From NCBI GenBank assembly GCA_024222295.1, contig JAAEPF010000017.1, forward strand, positions 463,197 through 527,196: 64,000 bases of DNA. The letters are read 5' to 3'. The position numbers and the translations under genes were made by a program. This document shows, piece after piece, positions 44,561-53,351 of this stretch. Position 1 is the stretch's first letter. Each line of letters begins with the position of its first letter. This DNA is from Actinomycetes bacterium (lineage in GTDB: Bacteria > Actinomycetota > Acidimicrobiia > Acidimicrobiales > Microtrichaceae). A model generated the notes under the pieces. That model made no database searches and had not been told where the DNA came from. It saw nothing but the letters and a program-made list of their open reading frames with translations.

Positions 44561-46873
44561 ATGGGCACCACAGCAGGTTTCAGCGGGGTCATCGGTCGCT
44601 ACCGCAGCGAATCCGAGCCGGCCTGGCCCGAGGTGCCGGTGGCGCCCCCCGGCTCGCCGAACGTGTTGCTCGTACTGCTCGACGACGTCGGCTTCGCCCA
44701 GCTCGGCTGTTTCGGCAGTTCGATCCCGACCCCCAACTTCGACCGCCTGGCAGAGCGCGGCGTGCGCTACACCAACTTCCACACGACGGCCCTGTGCTCG
44801 CCGACCAGGGCCTGCCTGCTCACCGGCCGCAATCACCACTCAGTGGGAATGGGTCGCATCATCGACCTGGCCACCGGCTTCCCGGGCTACGACGCGCACA
44901 TTCCCGACACCGCTGGAATGCTCCCGGCGATCCTCACCGAGGCCGGTTACGCCGCCTACGCGGTCGGCAAGTGGCACCTGACGCCGGACCATGAGATCTC
45001 CGCCGGTGCCAGCCGCGCCCGATGGCCGCTGGGCAAGGGATTCGAGCGCTTCTACGGGTTCATGGAGGGCGAGACCAACCAGTTCGCCCCCACACTGGTG
45101 CACGACAACCACTACGTGCCCCAGCCCGTCGACTTCGAGGACGGCTACCACTTCACAACGGACATGGTCGACCACGGCATCGAGTACGTGGCCGACCTGC
45201 GCAACGCGGAGCCCGACAAGCCGTTCCTGCTCTACGTGACTCCCGGCGCCTGCCACAGTCCGCACCAGGCGCCGCCGGAGTGGCTGCAGCGTTTCCGCGG
45301 GGCCTTCGACCACGGTTGGGACCTGGAGCGCGAGCGGATCCATGCCCGCCAGGTGGGCGAGGGGATCCTGCCCGCGCACACCGAGCTGTCCGAACGCCCC
45401 GACTGGGTGCCGGCCTGGGACTCGCTCACCGATGACCAGCGCCGCATCTACGCCCGCTACATGGAGGCATTCGCCGCCTACCTCGCGCACACCGACCACG
45501 AACTCGGCCGACTCCTCGACTTCCTCGCCGAGACCGGCGACGTCGACAACACGATCGTGGTGGCGATGAGCGACAACGGCGCCAGCTCCGAGGGCGGGCC
45601 CACCGGGTCGGTCAACGACATCCGGCCGTGGAACATCACCGGCACCGAGGAGTCCGAGCAGCTCGACAAGCTCGACGACATCGGTGGCCCCTGGGTCCAC
45701 AACAACTATCCGTGGGGCTGGACCGTCGCCGGCAACACCCCGTTCCGTCGCTGGAAGCGCCAGACCCATGAAGGCGGCGTCGCCGACCCGATGATCGTCT
45801 CCTGGCCCGCGGGAATGGACGCGTCGCAAGAGGGCAGCACGCGGCGGCAGTACACCCATGTGATCGACGTACTGCCCACAGTGCTCGACTTGATCGGGGT
45901 GGAGGCACCGGAGGAGCTGCGGGGCATCGCGCAGCAGCCACTGGAGGGCACGTCGTTTGCGGAATCGCTGGCTGACGCAGGCGCGGCTGAACACCACCAC
46001 ACCCAGTACTACGAGATGTTCGGCTGCCGGGCCATCTACCACGACGGCTACAAGGCCGTGACGTTCCACGAGATCTTCGACCCGAACCTGGACTGGGACA
46101 GGGATCGTTGGGAGCTCTACGACACGGTTGCCGATCCCTCCGAGACCAACGACCTGGCCGCGGCCGAGCCCGCCAGGCTGCGCGAGATGGTCGACCGCTG
46201 GTGGGTGGAGGCGGCCCGTCACCAGGTGCTGCCGCTCGACAACGCGCCGTTCGACCTGGTGTTCGGCGATGGAGCCCGGCCCGGCCACGTCGAGCGCAAC
46301 CGCTGGGTCTACCGACCGGGTGGCGCACCCGTGCCCGAGGCGGTCGCAGCGATGGTTCGCAACCGCTCGCACACGATCACCGCCGAAGTGGAGCTGGCAG
46401 GGGTCAGCGCAGGCGCGGCCTCCGCAGCGGCCGCGACGACCGAGGGTGTGATCGCAGCACAGGGCTCCGGCTTCGGCGGCTGGTCGCTATACGCGAAAGA
46501 TGGCGAGCTGCGCTACGTGCACAACTTCGTGGCGCGCGACCGCCATGAGGTGGCCGTTGCGCTGCCCGAAGGCGCGGGACCGCACACCTTGCGGTTCCGA
46601 TTCGAGCGCACCGGCGACAACCGCGGCATCGGCCACCTCGAGGTCGAAGGTGGCGGGTCGGCGAGTGTGGAGATCCCCGACTTCACGCCGGTGCGGTGGT
46701 CCATCACCGGCGAGGGCCTGTGCTGCGGACACCAGCTCGGCCTGCCGGTCACGCCCGCATACCGGGGGCCGTTCCCGTTCACGGGCACGATTCACAGCGT
46801 CGTGATCGAGGCGGAGGGCGCCGCCGAACTCGACGTGGATGCCGAGGCCGACATCGCCTTTCGGGCCCAGTAG
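44561..46873 (+). CDS. Arylsulfatase-type sulfatase
   Basis: A 770-residue sulfatase. Metal ligands Asp41 and Asp42 are in LLDDVGFAQ, and the formylglycine motif is CSPTR at residues 79-83 followed by LLTGR, so Cys79 should be converted to formylglycine by a separate enzyme. VGKWHL and GNTPFRRWKRQTHEGG give further ligands. There is no signal peptide, as in AtsA-like enzymes. The last 180 residues form a beta domain. It would release sulfate from aryl or alkyl sulfate esters, possibly sterol sulfates given the context (inference). Confidence 0.93.
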   Translation: MGTTAGFSGVIGRYRSESEPAWPEVPVAPPGSPNVLLVLLDDVGFAQLGCFGSSIPTPNFDRLAERGVRYTNFHTTALCSPTRACLLTGRNHHSVGMGRIIDLATGFPGYDAHIPDTAGMLPAILTEAGYAAYAVGKWHLTPDHEISAGASRARWPLGKGFERFYGFMEGETNQFAPTLVHDNHYVPQPVDFEDGYHFTTDMVDHGIEYVADLRNAEPDKPFLLYVTPGACHSPHQAPPEWLQRFRGAFDHGWDLERERIHARQVGEGILPAHTELSERPDWVPAWDSLTDDQRRIYARYMEAFAAYLAHTDHELGRLLDFLAETGDVDNTIVVAMSDNGASSEGGPTGSVNDIRPWNITGTEESEQLDKLDDIGGPWVHNNYPWGWTVAGNTPFRRWKRQTHEGGVADPMIVSWPAGMDASQEGSTRRQYTHVIDVLPTVLDLIGVEAPEELRGIAQQPLEGTSFAESLADAGAAEHHHTQYYEMFGCRAIYHDGYKAVTFHEIFDPNLDWDRDRWELYDTVADPSETNDLAAAEPARLREMVDRWWVEAARHQVLPLDNAPFDLVFGDGARPGHVERNRWVYRPGGAPVPEAVAAMVRNRSHTITAEVELAGVSAGAASAAAATTEGVIAAQGSGFGGWSLYAKDGELRYVHNFVARDRHEVAVALPEGAGPHTLRFRFERTGDNRGIGHLEVEGGGSASVEIPDFTPVRWSITGEGLCCGHQLGLPVTPAYRGPFPFTGTIHSVVIEAEGAAELDVDAEADIAFRAQ

Positions 46874-46907
46874 CGGATCAGGCCGGGTCCGGGGGTAGGT
46901 TGGTTGA

Positions 46908-47093
46908 GTGGGACGCAGCGGCAGCAAGCCCCGAAAGGGCACCGACCACAAGCACCTTCCGAAGGTTGGCTCGAAGGCCAACCGCGAGTACGAGCTGCGC
47001 GAGAAGCGCAAGGTCGACTTCGGTGGCTGGCCGATCGCGATAGCTGCGGTGGGCGTGCTGATCCTCGCGATCGCCGTGATCGCGATCACCTGA
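46908..47093 (+). CDS. Small single-helix membrane protein (61 residues)
   Basis: From a GTG at 46908, the first 38 residues are strongly basic (RSGSKPRKGTDHKHLPK) and the last 20 form a hydrophobic helix (WPIAIAAVGVLILAIAVIAI). It overlaps no other gene and lies 34 bases after the sulfatase. I do not recognise a function. Confidence 0.65.
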   Translation: MGRSGSKPRKGTDHKHLPKVGSKANREYELREKRKVDFGGWPIAIAAVGVLILAIAVIAIT

Positions 47094-47095
47094 CC

Positions 47096-47139
47096 CCGCC
47101 CGTCGCCGCACCGCGTTTCCAACGACGTGACGCGGGCGG
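47096..47139. terminator. Long-stem hairpin between convergent genes
   Basis: CCGCCCG at 47096-47102 pairs with CGGGCGG at 47133-47139, and CGTCG with CGACG can extend the stem inside. It is placed between the small membrane protein and the DsrE-like gene and could end both transcripts. Confidence 0.5.
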
Positions 47140-47157
47140 CGCTTCGCAGAGTCGGGC

Positions 47158-47670
47158 CTAGGTGAAGATGATCTGGCCTCCGGCGGCCAGCTCGTAGAAC
47201 TCGCCAACAGTGATGATGTCATGGACCTGGGGGATGAAGTCCTCCTTGTCCATCTTGAACAGGTCGGCGGACGCCTTGCAGGCGTACAGGCCGGCGCCGG
47301 TGTCGGAGATCATCTCGACGAACTCGGGGATCGAAGGGATGTCGAGTTCGGCGATCTGCTTCTCCATCACGTGGGTCATCACCGAGCTCATGCCCGGGAA
47401 TCCACCCAGCCAGGTCGCCACGTGCAGGCCCGGGTTGCCGACGGTGGCGACCTTGATGTGTTCGTGGCGCTTGCCGTGGATCGCGTCCATCCCGAAGAAC
47501 GTGAAGAACAGGTTGGCCTCCATGCCCTCGGCGCGGGCGCCGTTGGCCATGATCAAGCCGGGGTAGATCTCCTCGAGGGAGCCCTTCGAGATGATGATCG
47601 ACACCTTCTCGATCGGATCGTGGGGGCCTTGCATGGGTATCTGGCTGGGGGCATTCTCGACGGTGGTCAT
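47158..47670 (-). CDS. DsrE/DsrF-like sulfur-relay protein
   Basis: A 170-residue protein of the DsrE family. It has the beta-alpha start VSIIISKGSLEEIYPGLIMANGA, FFTFFGMDAI, and LYACKASADLF with Cys131, the usual position of the sulfur-carrying thiol. DsrE-type proteins pass persulfide sulfur in sulfur oxidation or tRNA thiolation. It follows a TusE/DsrC-like and an SQR-like gene in the same direction, which suggests a shared sulfur-transfer path. Confidence 0.87.
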   Translation of the reverse strand: MTTVENAPSQIPMQGPHDPIEKVSIIISKGSLEEIYPGLIMANGARAEGMEANLFFTFFGMDAIHGKRHEHIKVATVGNPGLHVATWLGGFPGMSSVMTHVMEKQIAELDIPSIPEFVEMISDTGAGLYACKASADLFKMDKEDFIPQVHDIITVGEFYELAAGGQIIFT

Positions 47671-47744
47671 TGTCGTCGGTCCTCTTCTGTCGGTGTCTCT
47701 TGTCGGGTGGGTAGGGGTCCGGTCCGGTTCGGGAAGGGCCGTGC

Positions 47745-48062
47745 TCAGATGCAGCCGCGGGGCTTGGGGATCCCGGCGACCTTCGCCGCAATCTTCGCCG
47801 GACCCTTGGGGAACAGCTGGTAGAGCTCCTTGACCGTCACGCCGGAGGTCTTGCCGAGCGCCCGGACCGTGGGGCCGGTGCCGTTCTCCTCCTGCTCCTT
47901 GCGCATGAACCGGATGACGGTCCAGTGCTGGTCGTTGAGGGCGTCGATTCCCTCGGCGGCCGCGAGCTCCGGGGCCATCTCCTCGGTCCATTGGGAGGGA
48001 TCGGTGAAGAACCCCTCGTCGTTCACGTCGACCTCAGTTCCTGCGACGGTGATGGTGGGCAT
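47745..48062 (-). CDS. TusE/DsrC-family sulfur-carrier protein
   Basis: A 105-residue DsrC-family protein. DQHWTVIRFMRKEQEENG, KELYQLFPKGPAKIAAKVAGIP and the C-terminal arm PKPRGCI are diagnostic. The penultimate Cys104 is the sulfur-carrying residue. The second Cys of dissimilatory DsrC, eleven residues before it, is absent, so it is of TusE type. It is 27 bases after the SQR-like gene. Confidence 0.93.
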   Translation of the reverse strand: MPTITVAGTEVDVNDEGFFTDPSQWTEEMAPELAAAEGIDALNDQHWTVIRFMRKEQEENGTGPTVRALGKTSGVTVKELYQLFPKGPAKIAAKVAGIPKPRGCI

Positions 48063-48089
48063 GGGTTGTCCGTTCTCCTGTGTCGTGAG

Positions 48090-49325
48090 TCAGTTGATCT
48101 GTTTGCCGGCCATCGGCATGTCGTGGCCGATCCCGGGGATGTCCCGCCCCGGGAGAAGGGCGTGCCAGTAGAACCACTGGAACATCAACTTGCCCAGGTG
48201 GTTCATCCTCGACTCCTTCATCAGCGGCATGCCGATCTGGGCCGGGAAGTGCCCGGGCACCGGTTCCTGCTCGTAGTTGAAGTCGATCAGCATCGCCTTG
48301 CCGAAGCCGGTTTCGATGAAGCAGTTGGAGTGGCCGTCGAAGGTGGCATCGAGGTCGTCGCCCGCGAGGAAACGCTTGATGTTCTCCACCAACACCTCGC
48401 CCTCGAAGTGCGTGACCGAGCCCGCCTTGGAAGCGGGGAGGTTGGTGGCGTCGCCGAGAGCGAACACGTTGGGCTTGGCCTTGGACTGCAGAGTGGCGTT
48501 GTCCGTCGGCACGAAGTCGAGGGCATCGCCGAGGCCTTCGGATCGCCCCACGAACGGCTGGCCGCCGTGTACGGGGATCATCACCGCGATGTCGAAGGGG
48601 ATCTCGCGCTCGTCCCATGAGACGAGCTTGCCGGACCGGCCGTCGACCTCGCCCGTGTTGAACTCGGTCTCCAGGTGGATGCCCTTCTCCTGGAGCATTC
48701 CGCCGAGGCGTTCGGCGGCGACGGGCTTGGTGAAGGCCGCGTCGAGCGGCGTCACGTAGGTGATGTCGACCTTGTCGCGCAGATTCACGTCGTGGAAGTA
48801 CCAGTCGGCCAGGAACGCGAACTCGAGCGGTGCCACGGGGCACTTGATCGGCATGTCGACCACATTGATCACGAGCTTGCCGCCGTCGAAGTCGGCCAGT
48901 GCCGGTTCCAGCGCAGCCGCGCCCTCGAGGTCATAGAAGGTATGCACCTTGTCGTGCCATCCCGGGCCGGTGAGTCCCTCGGTCTCCTCCGGCAGGAGGG
49001 TCGCTCCGGTGGCAATGACGAGCAGGTCGTAGGGGAGTTCGCCGCCGTCTTCGAGATGCACCGTGTCGGCCTCGATGTCGACACGGTCGATGCCGCTCTG
49101 GCGGAACTCGATGCCGCGGTGCAACTGCTTGCCCCGTGGCCGGGTGATGTCCTCGGCGCGGGTCAGGCCGAAAGGCAGGAACAACAGGCCGGGTTGGTAG
49201 ACGTGCAGGTCGTCCTGGTCCACGACCGTGATCGACGCCTCGTCCTGGCTGTATTCCTTGCGCAAGCGGTTTGCTGTGAGGGTGCCTCCGGTTCCGGCTC
49301 CCAGAATGACAATGCGGTGCGCCAA
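48090..49325 (-). CDS. SQR-like FAD oxidoreductase
   Basis: A 411-residue disulfide-reductase-fold flavoprotein. FAD binding starts at RIVILGAGTGGTLTANRL; LLVIATGATLLP and VFALGDATNLPASKAGS are the usual conserved segments. A central Cys162 is in PIKCPVAPLE, as in sulfide:quinone oxidoreductases, and another Cys is in HSNCFIETG. The C-terminal region is amphipathic and may touch the membrane. With TusE- and DsrE-like genes downstream it may oxidise sulfide or a persulfide and hand sulfur on. Confidence 0.88.
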   Translation of the reverse strand: MAHRIVILGAGTGGTLTANRLRKEYSQDEASITVVDQDDLHVYQPGLLFLPFGLTRAEDITRPRGKQLHRGIEFRQSGIDRVDIEADTVHLEDGGELPYDLLVIATGATLLPEETEGLTGPGWHDKVHTFYDLEGAAALEPALADFDGGKLVINVVDMPIKCPVAPLEFAFLADWYFHDVNLRDKVDITYVTPLDAAFTKPVAAERLGGMLQEKGIHLETEFNTGEVDGRSGKLVSWDEREIPFDIAVMIPVHGGQPFVGRSEGLGDALDFVPTDNATLQSKAKPNVFALGDATNLPASKAGSVTHFEGEVLVENIKRFLAGDDLDATFDGHSNCFIETGFGKAMLIDFNYEQEPVPGHFPAQIGMPLMKESRMNHLGKLMFQWFYWHALLPGRDIPGIGHDMPMAGKQIN

Positions 49326-49457
49326 CTCGACTCCTGTACAAGGCCGGACGAGCCAACTCTAGCTTCGTCGTGCAACGAGTTGCGACGCCGGCGCCGCTCG
49401 CGGTCGGTGCCGTATGACCCCGTTGCGTTGTTGTCGAGGGTGGTGATCCACCTAGTA

Positions 49458-49474
49458 TCTGACGACCCGTCAGA
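49458..49474. promoter_or_regulatory. Palindromic operator before the CoA-transferase gene
   Basis: TCTGACG at 49458-49464 and CGTCAGA at 49468-49474 are perfect inverted repeats around ACC, 61 bases before the CoA-transferase start. Apart from one spacer base it is the same as the thiolase operator at 44430-44446. Confidence 0.7.
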
Positions 49475-49535
49475 AACAACCGAAGCCAGAACCAGACGGC
49501 CTGAACCTCACCGCCCGAACCAGGGGAGAACGACA

Positions 49536-50780
49536 ATGCCCGCACCATCCCAGGCGCCACTCGCAGGACTCCGAATCATCGAGGTCTCGCTCCTCGGCCC
49601 CGGAGCGGTCGGCACGCATCTCGCCGACCTGGGCGCAGACGTCATCAAGGTCGAGCCGCCGAAGGGCGACTACATCCGGCAGATGACCTGGCCGATCATC
49701 GAGGACTCCTCGCTGCTGCACTGGCACATCCACCGCGGCAAGCGCTCGATCACCCTCGATCTGCGCACCGAGGAAGGCAAGGAGATCTTCCTCGACCTCG
49801 TGCGCGACGCCGACGCGGTCATCGAGGCCATGCGGCCCGGTGCACTGGCCAAGCGTGGCCTCGGGTTCGAGGACCTGCTGGAGATCAACCCCAGGATCGT
49901 GTTCTGCACGATCTCGGGTTACGGCATGACGGGCCCGTACGCCGAGTTGCCCAGCCACGGCATCGCCTATGACACGTGGGCGGGGCTCGTGAATCCGGAC
50001 CACGACGAGAACGGGTTCCCCTGCATCCCCGAGCACCCCTCCACCGGCATACACGCCGGCCCGCTGTTCGGTGCCTTCGGTCTTCTCGCAGGCGTGATCC
50101 GAGCCAGGGAGACAGGCGAGGGCTCGTTCCTCGAGATCGCCCAGTCCGACTCGGCGGCCTACATGGACTGGTACCGCAGCGAGACCTGGAAGGCGTACGA
50201 ACGGCCCGAGGACGAGGTCACCGGCAACGCGGCCGACAACTACGAGCGCCGCGCCCCTGGCACGGCCGGTATGCGCGACGGCGTTCGCTACCAGATCTAC
50301 GAGTCGGCCGACGGGCACGTCCTGTTCATGGCCTCGGAGCAGGAGTTCTGGAAGAACTTCTGCGAAGGAGTCGGCCGGATGGACATGTTCGAACGCTGGC
50401 CCGGGTCGAAGTTCGCGGACCATGCCAAGGGCAACACCGAGATGCGTCGCGAACTTGTCGAGATCTTCAAGACCAGGACGACAGCAGAGTGGATCGTCTG
50501 GTCCGGCGAGGTCAACACAACCATCGCGCCGGTCAACACTCCTCAGACCCTCGCCGACGACCCGCAGTTCAAGGACCGCCTGGACTTCCTGCCATACGAC
50601 ACCCACGGGGCCGACATGCTTCCCCATCCGGTGAAGTTCGTCGGTGAGGAGGCGGTCGACCCGACTCCTGCTCCGACCGCGGGCCAGCACAACGACGAGG
50701 TCGTGCGCGAGGTGCTCGGCTACGGCGAAGACCGCCTCGCGGAGTTGCGCGAGGCTGGGGCGTTCGGTGAGGGCAACTGA
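49536..50780 (+). CDS. Family III CoA transferase (CaiB/BaiF type)
   Basis: A 414-residue CoA transferase. It starts with LAGLRIIEVSLLGPGAVGTHLADLGADVIKVEPPKGD and has RGKRSITLDLRTEEG, FCTISGYGMTGPY and GPLFGAFGLLAGVIRARETGEG, the standard order. Members swap CoA between acids, for example in bile-acid, carnitine or oxalate metabolism. The ATG at 49536 follows CAGGGGAGAA. A palindromic operator lies upstream, and a FadD3-like synthetase follows after 51 bases, so it opens a likely catabolic operon. Confidence 0.92.
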   Translation: MPAPSQAPLAGLRIIEVSLLGPGAVGTHLADLGADVIKVEPPKGDYIRQMTWPIIEDSSLLHWHIHRGKRSITLDLRTEEGKEIFLDLVRDADAVIEAMRPGALAKRGLGFEDLLEINPRIVFCTISGYGMTGPYAELPSHGIAYDTWAGLVNPDHDENGFPCIPEHPSTGIHAGPLFGAFGLLAGVIRARETGEGSFLEIAQSDSAAYMDWYRSETWKAYERPEDEVTGNAADNYERRAPGTAGMRDGVRYQIYESADGHVLFMASEQEFWKNFCEGVGRMDMFERWPGSKFADHAKGNTEMRRELVEIFKTRTTAEWIVWSGEVNTTIAPVNTPQTLADDPQFKDRLDFLPYDTHGADMLPHPVKFVGEEAVDPTPAPTAGQHNDEVVREVLGYGEDRLAELREAGAFGEGN

Positions 50781-50831
50781 GTCGAGCTGCGACCGGCGCA
50801 GACACGGACCCGACCGGGCAAGGGGGACAAG

Positions 50832-52451
50832 TTGAGTGAAGACGAGGGCACTCGCGGCGACCTGCGCTGGGGAACCATCGGCGAGCTGCTGGACGACGCC
50901 GCCGCACGGCGCGGCGACGCCGAGGCGATCGTCGACCTGTCGGTCGTACCGGAGGTGCGGATCAGCTATGACCAGCTCGCCGGCCAGGCCGGCGCCGCGG
51001 CCCGCGCGCTGATCGCAGCGGGTGTCGAGCCGGGCGACCGGGTGGCCATCTGGGCACCCAACACCTGGGAGTGGGTCGTCGCGTTGCTGGGCCTGCACAA
51101 GGCAGGCGCCGCCCTGGTGCCGCTCAACACCCGCTACAAGGGCGTCGAGGCGGCCGACATCATCCGCCGCTCCGGTGCAAGGGTGCTGTTCACCGTCGCC
51201 GGGTTCCTCGGCAACGAGTACGTCCGGATGCTCGACGAAGCGGCTCCGGGGATGCGCCAGTCACTCGACCAGGTGGTCGTGATGCGCCACGAGGGCACAG
51301 TGCCCGACGGCACGGTCGAGTTCGAGCAGTTCATCGCCGCCGGCGAATCGATCGATCCCGTCGTGGCTGATGCCCGGGCCGCTGCGGTGACGCCGCAGTC
51401 GATGAGCGACATGATGTTCACCTCGGGCACCACGGGTGCGCCGAAGGGTGTTGTCCAGACCCACGCCGCCAGCCTGCGTGCGTTCGCCGACTGGGCCGAC
51501 ATCGTGGGCCTGCGCGCCGATGACCGGTACCTGGTCATCAACCCGTTCTTCCACACGTTCGGGTACAAGGCCGGCATCCTCGCCTCGCTCATGACCGGCT
51601 GCACGCTGGTGCCCCTGCCGAGCTTCGACATCGACCGCGCGGCGGAGGTGATCGACCTCGAGCGGATCTCGATGATCCCCGGGCCACCCACGCTGTACCA
51701 GACCCTGCTCAACCACCCTGACTTCTTTCCGGAACAGGTCGACACGCTGAGGCTGGCGGTGACCGGCGCCGCTCCGGTGCCGGTGTCACTCGTGGAGGCC
51801 ATGCGCGCCACGCTCGGTTTCGAGACGGTCCTCACCGCCTACGGCCTCACTGAAGCCTGCGGTGTCGTGACGGTCTGCCGTTCCGACGACGCGGACGAGA
51901 CCATCTCGCACTCCTCGGGCCGGGCGATCCCCGGCATCGAGGTGCGGGTCGTCGACGGCGACGGCAACGAGAAGCCCGCAGGCGAGGCGGGTGAGGTCGT
52001 CGTGCGCGGCTACAACGTGATGCAGGGCTATTTCGAGGACCCCGAGCAGACCGCCGAGGCCATCGACGCCGAAGGCTGGCTCCACACCGGCGACGTGGGG
52101 GTGATGGACGAGCGCGGCTACCTCGACATCACCGACCGCCTCAAGGACATGTTCATCGTCGGCGGATTCAACGCCTATCCGGCCGAGATCGAGGCGCTGC
52201 TCGGCGCCCACCCCGGTATCGCCCAGGCTGCGGTCGTGGGCGTGCCCGACGAGCGCATGGGCGAAGTGGCCCACGCGTTCGTGGTCCCCGCGGCCGGCGT
52301 GTTGCTCGACGGCGCCGACGTGGTGGCCTGGGCCAAGGACAACATGGCCAACTACAAGGCGCCGAGGACCGTCGAGGTGCTCACCGAGCTGCCCCTCAAC
52401 GCCAGCGGCAAGGTGCTGCGATACGAACTCCGTGAAAGGGCACAGTCGTGA
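50832..52451 (+). CDS. Acyl-CoA synthetase, FadD3-like
   Basis: A 539-residue ANL-superfamily ligase. The AMP loop is TSGTTGAPKG at about residues 197-206, the adenine loop is YGLTEACG, the hinge motif is DITDRLKDMFIVGG and the catalytic Lys527 is in ASGKVLRYEL. PLNTRYKGVEAADIIRRSGA closely resembles FadD3, which makes the CoA thioester of the steroid ring-CD acid HIP in mycobacteria. The TTG at 50832 follows AAGGGGG. Its stop overlaps the next GTG by four bases. The exact acid is not proven. Confidence 0.9.
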   Translation: MSEDEGTRGDLRWGTIGELLDDAAARRGDAEAIVDLSVVPEVRISYDQLAGQAGAAARALIAAGVEPGDRVAIWAPNTWEWVVALLGLHKAGAALVPLNTRYKGVEAADIIRRSGARVLFTVAGFLGNEYVRMLDEAAPGMRQSLDQVVVMRHEGTVPDGTVEFEQFIAAGESIDPVVADARAAAVTPQSMSDMMFTSGTTGAPKGVVQTHAASLRAFADWADIVGLRADDRYLVINPFFHTFGYKAGILASLMTGCTLVPLPSFDIDRAAEVIDLERISMIPGPPTLYQTLLNHPDFFPEQVDTLRLAVTGAAPVPVSLVEAMRATLGFETVLTAYGLTEACGVVTVCRSDDADETISHSSGRAIPGIEVRVVDGDGNEKPAGEAGEVVVRGYNVMQGYFEDPEQTAEAIDAEGWLHTGDVGVMDERGYLDITDRLKDMFIVGGFNAYPAEIEALLGAHPGIAQAAVVGVPDERMGEVAHAFVVPAAGVLLDGADVVAWAKDNMANYKAPRTVEVLTELPLNASGKVLRYELRERAQS

Positions 52452-53305
52452 AGTTCTGCAATGCGATGATCGGGGCCGATCCCCGGGACTGGAACCGACT
52501 GGCCGCGGTGGCCGAGGAAGTCGGTTTCGACTCGGTGGCGGTGTCCGACCACGTCGTCTATCCGAGCTACCTCGAGTCGAAGTACCCGTACACGCCCGAT
52601 GGTGTGCCGCAGTTCTCCCCCGACGAACACTGGCCCGACGTATGGATTGCCATTGCATCGATGGCAGCGGTCACGACCGAGCTGCGGTTCATGACCAACG
52701 TCTACGTGCTGCCGCTGCGCAACCCCTTCGTGGTCGCCAAGGCGGTCGGCACGGCCGCCTACCTCAGCGGTGGCCGAGTGGCCCTCGGCATCGGAGCCGG
52801 GTGGATGGCCGAGGAATTCGAACTGCTGGAGCAGTCCTTCAAGCGTCGCGGCAAGCGCATGGACGAGATGATCGAGGCGATGCACGCGCTCTGGGCAGGC
52901 GGGATGGCCGAGTACCACGGCGAGTTCTACGACTTCGATCCGGTGGAGATGAAGCCCGCCCCTGAGGACCCGGTGCCCGTCTACGTTGGCGGGCACTCCG
53001 ACATCGCGTTCGACCGGGCCGCCCGAAACGACGGATGGCTCGGGATGTACTACCCGCCCGAGGAGCTGGTCGAGCACTGCCGCACACTCGACCAGCGGCG
53101 CCAGGACGCAGGCACGGCCGATCGCCCCTTCGAAATCATCGCCTCGCCGTTGGCACCCCCGAGCCCGGGCCTGCTCGAGGACCTCGAGGGTGCAGGCGTC
53201 GGCACGATCCTCACCTCCGCCTGGCGGGCCGTCGGGTCGGACAAGCCGAGCGGCGACGAAGCAGAGGAAATGCTCCGCGGCTACGCGGACCGCTACTTCA
53301 CCTGA
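52448..53305 (+). CDS. LLM-class F420-dependent oxidoreductase
   Basis: A 285-residue luciferase-like enzyme from a GTG at 52448 that overlaps the synthetase stop. F420-family marks are GFDSVAVSDHVVYPS, LRFMTNVYVLPLRNPFVVAKAVGT, and LSGGRVALGIGAGWMAEEF. Coupling to a FadD3-like gene suggests that it acts on a CoA-activated or free acid in the same pathway. Confidence 0.9.
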   Translation: MKFCNAMIGADPRDWNRLAAVAEEVGFDSVAVSDHVVYPSYLESKYPYTPDGVPQFSPDEHWPDVWIAIASMAAVTTELRFMTNVYVLPLRNPFVVAKAVGTAAYLSGGRVALGIGAGWMAEEFELLEQSFKRRGKRMDEMIEAMHALWAGGMAEYHGEFYDFDPVEMKPAPEDPVPVYVGGHSDIAFDRAARNDGWLGMYYPPEELVEHCRTLDQRRQDAGTADRPFEIIASPLAPPSPGLLEDLEGAGVGTILTSAWRAVGSDKPSGDEAEEMLRGYADRYFT

Positions 53306-53351
53306 GTCGAGCTGCACCTGGCGGGGCCGGCGCCGCACTACCGTCGCTTCG

